From positions 1 to 6,621 of the forward strand of contig JAEWWJ010000052.1 in assembly GCA_023396415.1 (NCBI GenBank): a stretch of 6,621 nucleotides of DNA. Reading direction: 5' to 3'. This document shows, piece after piece, positions 1 through 4,516 of this stretch. The position numbers and the translations under genes were made by a program. Below the pieces are notes generated by a model, which did not search any database, was not told the origin of the DNA, and was given only the letters and a program-made list of their open reading frames with translations. This DNA comes from Bacteroidota bacterium (GTDB lineage: Bacteria; Bacteroidota; Bacteroidia; Bacteroidales; F082). The stretch's first letter is position 1. Each line of letters begins with the position of its first letter.

Positions 1-218
1 CCCATGGCGTAACCTCTTTGTCTGTGTATATGTATGGCAAATTGTGTTTCACTCTCAAGGTGTATTCAATTTTTAAGCTAAAATACTGCCTTTTAATACA
101 TTAAAATGGCTTTGTTCAATCAATTGCATAATTTGGGTTAATTTTACATCTTCTGCTTTAAAGCGAAAGAAAAAAGCCATTTACGAAGCCTCATCAGGAG
201 GATAAAAGACCGGTAAAC
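1..218. other. Non-coding leader upstream of the secreted-protein pseudogene
   Basis: I see no gene in this AT-rich stretch. It holds two small dyads, a hairpin at 88-110 and a perfect 10-bp palindrome GCTTTAAAGC at 155-164. It also has an AGGAGG at 196-201 that lies too far from either ATG at 219 or 243 to be a normal ribosome binding site. No convincing TAnnTTTG promoter is visible; the nearest resemblances are TGGCTTTG around 107-114 and TAATTTGG around 129-136, each off by one or more bases. Confidence 0.6.
88..110. repeat. AT-rich inverted repeat (possible terminator or operator)
   Basis: GCC-TTTTAAT (88-97) is followed by AC and then ATTAAAA (100-106), a bulged T and GGC (108-110). This gives a ten-pair stem with one bulge and a very short loop. 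It is followed on the plus strand by TTTGTT, a poor T-tract. It could be the weak terminator of a gene lying before the window, or a binding site. Nothing in the sequence decides between these. Confidence 0.35.
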
Positions 219-242
219 ATGTTTCTAAAAAAATATAACATC

Positions 243-1377
243 ATGAAAAAACTACCTTTTATTATTCTGCTGATATTGTGTCAGTTGGCGACCTTTTCAC
301 AGCCCTTGGTGATCAACCATCACCACACCAAAATTGAATTGATTCCGCAATCGGCCATTGAAGCAGCAAAGGCGCAGCTGCACATTGCCTATGGACACAC
401 CTCGCATGGAAGTCAACTCACCGAAGGCATGACCGGCCTTGTTGATTTTATGAATAACAACGGTTATCCGCTGAACCTTTACGACTGGTCGAGCTATGCC
501 CCAACAACCGCTCTTCACCTGCACGACTATGCCATGAACGGCGATGTGGGTTATTATCCCGATTGGGTGAACAATACGCGTGCCTATCTCGGCCTGCCCA
601 ACCCTTTCACTGGCAGAGGCAGTGGCATCCATGAAAACGTGAATGTGATCATCTGGTCGTGGTGCGGACAAATTGGAGGCAAATATGCTGCCGGCACCTT
701 AGACAGTGAGTATTTTACGCCCATGCAGCAGTTAGAAACCGATTATCCGGGAATCAAATTTGTGTATATGACCGGACATCTCGATCATGCTGACGATGCC
801 ATGAACAAGGCTGCCAACCAAGCGGTCAGAGATTTTTGCCTGAACAACGACAAGGTGCTCTATGATTTTGCCGACATAGAAAGCTACAATCCTGATCAAG
901 TTTATTTTCAATATGCCAATGATGATTGCTGCTACTACGATCCCTTTGGTAATTACCTCGGCAACTGGGCCCTCTAATGGCAGACCACCCATACTGAGGG
1001 CGTTGATTGGTACAGCTGTGGTTCGGCGCACACTTATCCACTCAATGCCAACCAAAAGGCTTATGCCGCTTGGTGGCTTTGGGCCAACTTGGCCGGCTGG
1101 GACCAAAATATTTCATCACTGCCCGAGCCGTCTCTCAAAAAAACCTTTAAGCTCTATCCCAATCCTTGTTCGGAGCACTTTTTTTGTTGAGGGTTTCAGC
1201 GATCAGTCTCTCCGTAACTTCCAAATTATCAATGTTTATGGACAATCGGTACAGTTCGAAACAACATCTTTGACAGCCCGGAATCTCCTCAAAATTTCGG
1301 GCCTCAAAAGCGGTGTGTATGGCGTAAAAGCCTCTGCGGGCGGGCATGATTTTACCCAAAAGTTGGTGGTTCGATAA
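243..1377 (+). pseudogene. Secreted protein of uncharacterised family with T9SS C-terminal sorting domain, broken by a nonsense codon and a frameshift
   Basis: Starting at ATG 243, the reading begins MKKLPFIILLILCQLATFSQ, a clean signal peptide with likely cleavage near TFS-QP. ATG 219 is in frame but would put eight extra residues before it. The exported domain contains GHTSHGSQ (residues 51-58), IIWSWCGQ and YMTGHLDHADD, and reaches TAA at 975-977. The same frame resumes at once with WQTTHTEGVDWYSCGSAHTYPLN and a Trp-rich AYAAWWLWANLAGW segment, then the linker and start of the sorting domain (LYPNP). Seven Ts at 1179-1185 then shift the frame; reading six restores FFVEGF and runs to TAA at 1375-1377. 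The repaired protein would be about 377 residues. I do not recognise the family. The spaced His/Ser motifs and late SAH loosely resemble an SGNH-type hydrolase, but no GDS motif is present, so this is only a guess. It is either a decayed gene or carries sequencing errors; neighbouring genes are intact. Confidence 0.8.
1146..1377 (+). other. T9SS type A (Por) C-terminal sorting domain, frameshifted inside the pseudogene
   Basis: The domain starts with FKLYPNPCSEHFF, the usual LYPNP opening of Por C-terminal signals. After the seven-T frameshift it continues with NFQIINVYGQSV, then ISGLKSGVYGVKA, and ends FTQKLVVR. These match the family pattern of a V.I.N..G..V strand, a L..G.Y.V segment and a K.VV end. 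In the family, this domain sends a Sec-exported protein through the type IX outer-membrane system, after which it is removed. Its presence implies that the original product was secreted or surface-attached. As written, neither the TAA at 975 nor the frame change lets ribosomes join it to the signal peptide. Confidence 0.85.
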
Positions 1378-1424
1378 AAACAAAAAAATCACGGTCGTGT
1401 CAAACTGTCCGACACAACCGTGAT
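1378..1424 (-). terminator. Rho-independent terminator of the lysine-catabolism operon (convergent junction)
   Basis: A 14-bp stem has arms at 1388-1401 (ATCACGGTCGTGTC) and 1411-1424 (GACACAACCGTGAT) around a 9-nt loop. Read on the minus strand, the hairpin is followed directly by a T-rich tract (TTTTTTTGTTTTT, complement of 1376-1388). The single non-Watson-Crick position is a G-U wobble in the minus-strand RNA but a C-A mismatch in the plus-strand RNA. This also favours the minus orientation. It lies 42 bp past the stop of the saccharopine dehydrogenase gene. It could still weakly stop transcription coming from the pseudogene. Confidence 0.85.
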
Positions 1425-1465
1425 GCCAATCTGTATTGGTATTGATGCTAAATTGTTGACTTGCT

Positions 1466-2803
1466 TTACTGTATGTTTTCGCTTAGCGGCAGTCCGTATT
1501 CTTCAACCATCCTGATGTTCATGTCTTCCAAACGGTCGAGGATAGGATGATAGATGCCCGGCAACACCGGAATGTGCACACCTGTTTCGGTAATTTCTCC
1601 TTTAAGGATCATCTCAACGCCGATGGCCGCGGGCAATGCCACGGTGCGGGCCACGGCGGTATCGGTAGCCAAAGTGCCAAAATCAAGCATGGACGATTTG
1701 ATCACTTCTTCTTTCCCGTCGGGAAATGAAGCCCTGAAAACATGTTGCATCACCACCATGTCGCGCTCGTGCGGTTGCAGTTCCATTTTTTCGATCATCA
1801 GATCTGAGGTGATCTCAAAGGCGGAGGTTTTTTCTCTTCCCATGGGGCTGTCGTCAAACAAGCCTAACCAAGCAAGGCTATCCAACGGATATGCATCGGT
1901 GGATAAATGCAGCTTTTGGGCCACTTTTTCGCGGATGTCGGTAGCGTTGTCTGCGCCTATCAAATGGGCCAACATTTCAGCATAAGTCATGCCGGTGAAG
2001 TCGTGCTCATCGCTGGTGATGAGACCTAAAGCTTTGATGGTGTCAATGCTTTCGCACCAACCCGGGTGCCTGAAAGTGCCGCGCATCATGGTGGTCGTTT
2101 CAGGAATGCCATACAAATCAATGTAAGGCAACGAATCGCGGTTGGGATAAATGTCCAAAGGACCCACTTCGGGGAAGTCAACCCTGAAAGGATTTTTAAA
2201 GAGGTCTTGTGTTGGCACATCAACCAACTTATTGTGGCGTAGGTATTTACCATCATTGTTGCCGGCCATCACCACGCCTTTTGGACTCCAGCTGAATTTG
2301 TACCTCAACGGATTGTTGGCGGCCTCGGGTGCAGGCAAGGCGCCGCAGATGCTGTAAAACTCCTCTATTTTTCCGCCTTTTTCGTGCACATGATCAATGA
2401 TGCGCATGGCCGACATATGGTCAATGCCCGGATCGAGGCCTAACTCGTTCAGGATGATGATGCCGGCAGCTTTGGCCTGCTGGTCTAAGGCTTTCATTTC
2501 GGGTTTGACATAGCTGGTGGTCACCATGTTTTTTTTGTGGGCGATGCAATGCTTTGCCACAATCAGGTGGAAAGTCCAAGGCAACAGGCTCACGGTGAGG
2601 TCGTGGGTGGCAATCATTTGTCCCAAAGTGGCTTCATCGTCCACAGTCCAGGCAACAGCAGTGCCATTGGAATGACCGCCAATCATCGCTTCAGCCTTCG
2701 ACTTGGTGCGGGTAGCCACCGTCACCAGAAATCCTTTTTCTAACAAATAGCTAACGATGGGTCTTACCACCATTCCTGCTCCGAGTATCAATACTTTTTT
2801 CAT
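1466..2803 (-). CDS. Saccharopine dehydrogenase, L-glutamate-forming (saccharopine reductase, Lys9-like)
   Basis: This 445-residue cytosolic enzyme splits saccharopine into 2-aminoadipate-6-semialdehyde and glutamate, the second step of the saccharopine lysine pathway. The length matches yeast Lys9 closely. A Rossmann dinucleotide fold opens the protein, with GAGMVVRP at residues 8-15. The second strand ends VATRT (29-33); it lacks an acidic residue and carries Arg, which suggests NADP(H) rather than NAD(H), as in the ACRT of fungal enzymes. The family signature LGLDPGIDHMSAM is at 121-133 and RGTFRHPGWCE at 241-251. A final ALPAAIGVEMILKGEI at 389-404 returns to the nucleotide domain. It is the downstream gene of a two-gene operon with the reductase that makes its substrate. 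The start at 2803 is preceded by ATAAAAA, with no Shine-Dalgarno sequence. The degradative direction is inferred from its partner gene. Confidence 0.93.
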   Translation of the reverse strand: MKKVLILGAGMVVRPIVSYLLEKGFLVTVATRTKSKAEAMIGGHSNGTAVAWTVDDEATLGQMIATHDLTVSLLPWTFHLIVAKHCIAHKKNMVTTSYVKPEMKALDQQAKAAGIIILNELGLDPGIDHMSAMRIIDHVHEKGGKIEEFYSICGALPAPEAANNPLRYKFSWSPKGVVMAGNNDGKYLRHNKLVDVPTQDLFKNPFRVDFPEVGPLDIYPNRDSLPYIDLYGIPETTTMMRGTFRHPGWCESIDTIKALGLITSDEHDFTGMTYAEMLAHLIGADNATDIREKVAQKLHLSTDAYPLDSLAWLGLFDDSPMGREKTSAFEITSDLMIEKMELQPHERDMVVMQHVFRASFPDGKEEVIKSSMLDFGTLATDTAVARTVALPAAIGVEMILKGEITETGVHIPVLPGIYHPILDRLEDMNIRMVEEYGLPLSENIQ

Positions 2804-2955
2804 TTTTTATTGTTCTTTGTTCTTTGATTCAAAATTCAAAATTCAAGATTCAAGATTTGGTTTTAACGTCTAAGGTTTGAAAACACAATCGCATTTCCAA
2901 ATTCGTAATTCCTAATTCGAAATTTCATTTCTGTTTATTCACCCCTCCTCACTCC
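2804..2955. repeat. Intergenic spacer made of short heptamer tandem repeats
   Basis: This gap inside the operon contains four separate short arrays, all with 7-bp period. TGTTCTT occurs twice (2811-2824). ATTCAA(A/G) occurs four times (2827-2854). AATTCNN-like units occur four times (2900-2927, the last degraded to AATTTCA). CTCCTCA occurs twice, followed by CTCACTCA (2945-2966), and this array runs across the stop codon of the upstream gene at 2956-2958. The sequence between the second and third arrays shows no clear copies. No gene or convincing terminator or promoter is seen. GAATTTTG on the minus strand is one base short of a -7 element, so a weak internal promoter cannot be excluded. Confidence 0.85.
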
Positions 2956-4263
2956 TCACTCACTCAAATACGCTTTGATATATTCATACTTAGGTGTTAA
3001 CCGTCCTTTATGTAAAATTACTGCTTTTTTGATGGCTGCGGGCAGTTGAAGCTGTTCGAAATCAACTTGATAATCTGCTTTTGCAATGGCTTCGATGTAA
3101 GGAAACAACGCATCACCAAAGCCTATGCTGGCTTCGCGTGGGAGTTCGCTGGGCAGAATGTCAACTGCCATCACCAGAATTCCGTGTCCTTTGAAACCCA
3201 TGCTGGGTTGGCGAGTAACGGGATCGTAAACAAAAACGGGATCTTCAATTTCGGTGCCTTGATGGGTACATTCAACAGATCCATCAGGATCGCAGCTGAT
3301 GTCGCCAATCACTTTCAAATGTGGCTCTCCATGGGCATACAGATGCTCTAAAAAATCTTTCGTAACGATGCGCGGAAAGCGTTTGTCCCAATACATGCAG
3401 TTCAACAGTACACTCATTTGCGGGAGATACCTTTCAAAATCGTTTTCAAAACGTTCAGGAAACTGATAATAGGTAGGAAGGTCGAATTGATCATCTTTAT
3501 TTCGAGGCTTTGAAAGATGCTCGGGTTTAAAAATCACTTTGTAAATGTGGTTGTTGGCGGTGTTAGATGGCTTGAGTTCAAGCAGTTGCTCCGGACTTAT
3601 TTCCATGCAGGGCAGCAGGTGAATGATTTCCTGTGCGCCCAACGAAACATTTCCGTTACCGGTAATGCCCACCACCATGGGATTCAATTGCGCCGGCAAA
3701 CCATGCAGGCTGATGTGCCGCCCCACGCTCGAAATAGCTGCTCTGGCTTCTTCCAGTGAGTTGTAAGTGGTGGCTTGCCGCAACTCCGAAAAGGGATTCG
3801 CTACACCTTGCTCCAGCAACCGTTGACCCAGCGACCACAAGCTATTGATAGCCCCTGCTAATCCGGCGTAACGTCCAAAAAAGATCAGCCGCTTGCCTTC
3901 TTCGTTTTCTATTTTTTCGTAGTCAATGAGGTTGCATTTTTTTTCCATTAATACCTTGAGCATCGGCATATTGTAGGCTTGTCCTTTGATGACATGCGAA
4001 AAAAAGACATAGGTTTTTTCGTTTTCGAAATGGTGTGGTGGAACTTCTTTTACGCCAAAAATAATATCGGCTTCGGTTAGTTTTTCTACCAGTTTGGCAC
4101 CGGCTTCGGCATATTGTTCATCTTTAAAGATACGTTTTGGCGATTTTTCTACCACAAACTCCAATCCTTTTTCTTTCAGTTTTTTCACGTGGGTAGGGGT
4201 GATGGCCACCCTACATTCCATCAAATATTTGTCTTCGTGGCGTATGCCGATCGTATGCGTCAT
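2956..4263 (-). CDS. Lysine-ketoglutarate reductase (saccharopine-forming; N-terminal half of AASS-type enzyme)
   Basis: This 435-residue enzyme condenses lysine with 2-oxoglutarate using a reduced pyridine nucleotide to make saccharopine. It aligns by eye along its length with the N-terminal half of human AASS. The AlaDH/PNT-type N-terminal domain has GIRHEDKYLMECRVAITP (residues 6-23), then YVFFSHVIKGQAYNM (85-99) and LIDYEKI (112-118). FFGRYAGLAGAIN follows at 128-140. The Rossmann motif GITGNGNVSLGAQ spans 199-211, then IGDISCDPDGSVECT at 319-333 and GILVMAVDILPSELPREAS at 361-379. The protein ends just after the domain (KYEYIKAYLSE), so the dehydrogenase half is absent and is supplied by the next gene, 152 bp downstream. 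The start at 4263 has no Shine-Dalgarno sequence, and a TAATTTTG element lies 63 bp upstream. Similar-fold alanine dehydrogenase or transhydrogenase is ruled out by the specific AASS-like motifs. The product is presumably cytosolic, since no signal peptide is visible. Confidence 0.92.
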   Translation of the reverse strand: MTHTIGIRHEDKYLMECRVAITPTHVKKLKEKGLEFVVEKSPKRIFKDEQYAEAGAKLVEKLTEADIIFGVKEVPPHHFENEKTYVFFSHVIKGQAYNMPMLKVLMEKKCNLIDYEKIENEEGKRLIFFGRYAGLAGAINSLWSLGQRLLEQGVANPFSELRQATTYNSLEEARAAISSVGRHISLHGLPAQLNPMVVGITGNGNVSLGAQEIIHLLPCMEISPEQLLELKPSNTANNHIYKVIFKPEHLSKPRNKDDQFDLPTYYQFPERFENDFERYLPQMSVLLNCMYWDKRFPRIVTKDFLEHLYAHGEPHLKVIGDISCDPDGSVECTHQGTEIEDPVFVYDPVTRQPSMGFKGHGILVMAVDILPSELPREASIGFGDALFPYIEAIAKADYQVDFEQLQLPAAIKKAVILHKGRLTPKYEYIKAYLSE

Positions 4264-4283
4264 GCTTAGTTTTTTAGGCCACG

Positions 4284-4297
4284 AAAATGATCATTTT
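4284..4297. promoter_or_regulatory. Perfect 14-bp palindrome AAAATGATCATTTT, candidate operator
   Basis: The palindrome lies between the predicted -7 element (4326-4333) and the start codon (4263) of the lysine-ketoglutarate reductase gene, so inside the predicted 5' untranslated region. A dimeric repressor bound here could block transcription. No regulator gene is present in the window to link to it, and AT-rich palindromes of this length can arise by chance. Confidence 0.35.
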
Positions 4298-4325
4298 TTT
4301 CGACTTAGCGGGTATTTCTAAAGGT

Positions 4326-4333
4326 CAAAATTA
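4326..4333 (-). promoter_or_regulatory. Putative -7 element of the lysine-catabolism operon
   Basis: On the minus strand the bases read TAATTTTG, an exact fit to the Bacteroidota TAnnTTTG consensus. Transcription would start near 4319, giving a leader of roughly 55 nt. I see no good TTTG-like -33 element at the usual spacing, so this rests on the -7 match and its position. Confidence 0.45.
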
Positions 4334-4413
4334 GATTTTAAACTTTATTTAGATATTCCGTCATTTTTTTCAATCGTTTGCAGGCATACGAGAGGCCGAC
4401 TTGATGCCAAAGG

Positions 4414-4443
4414 TTTAGAAATCAACATTTTTTATTATCTTTG
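4414..4443 (+). promoter_or_regulatory. Putative ppdK promoter (-33/-7, Bacteroidota type)
   Basis: TATCTTTG at 4436-4443 fits TAnnTTTG exactly. A partial -33 match, TTTA at 4414-4417, stands 18 bp upstream, close to the expected 19-21. Initiation about 7 bp downstream would give a leader of about 65 nt before the ATG at 4517. That leader has no Shine-Dalgarno sequence but is A/T-rich before the start, as is usual in this phylum. Confidence 0.6.
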
Positions 4444-4516
4444 CAGTGCTTTTAAAAAAGGCTTCAAAAGCGTATCAAATAATTGATTATCAGATAAAAC
4501 CTATAAATTTTTAATT

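Larger units (their letters stand above)
4264..4516. promoter_or_regulatory. Divergent promoter region between lysine catabolism and ppdK
   Basis: This 253-bp AT-rich spacer separates two divergently transcribed units. It holds one -7-like element for each direction, a perfect 14-bp palindrome at 4284-4297, and four TTGAT/ATCAA pentamers between 4401 and 4487. No open reading frame of interest is present. Confidence 0.7.

Noticed and set aside
196..201. AGGAGG as a Shine-Dalgarno site for the first gene
   Set aside because: It ends 17 bp before ATG 219 and 41 bp before ATG 243, well outside the functional spacing, and no start codon lies between. The phylum also rarely uses such sites.
975..977. 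TAA recoded as a sense codon
   Set aside because: The saccharopine dehydrogenase gene ends at TAA, and the repaired pseudogene frame itself ends at TAA. Nothing points to an altered code.
977..979. TAATG overlap that could allow translation to restart after the premature stop
   Set aside because: The ATG opens a different frame and reads only six codons (MADHPY) before a stop, so it cannot restore the downstream domain.
913..1377. Separate 154-codon gene in the third frame covering the sorting domain
   Set aside because: Only the part after about 1186 looks like real protein. The part before it is an out-of-frame reading of the upstream domain, so this is the shifted tail of one gene.
1426..1439. 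Second hairpin CCAAT-CTGT-ATTGG near the terminator
   Set aside because: Only five base pairs and no T-tract on either side; too weak to call beside the strong 14-bp stem.
4448..4471. Hairpin GCTTTT...AAAAGC at the start of the ppdK leader
   Set aside because: Six mostly A-T pairs with a 12-nt loop in A/T-rich sequence; no riboswitch-like structure or conserved motif recognised.
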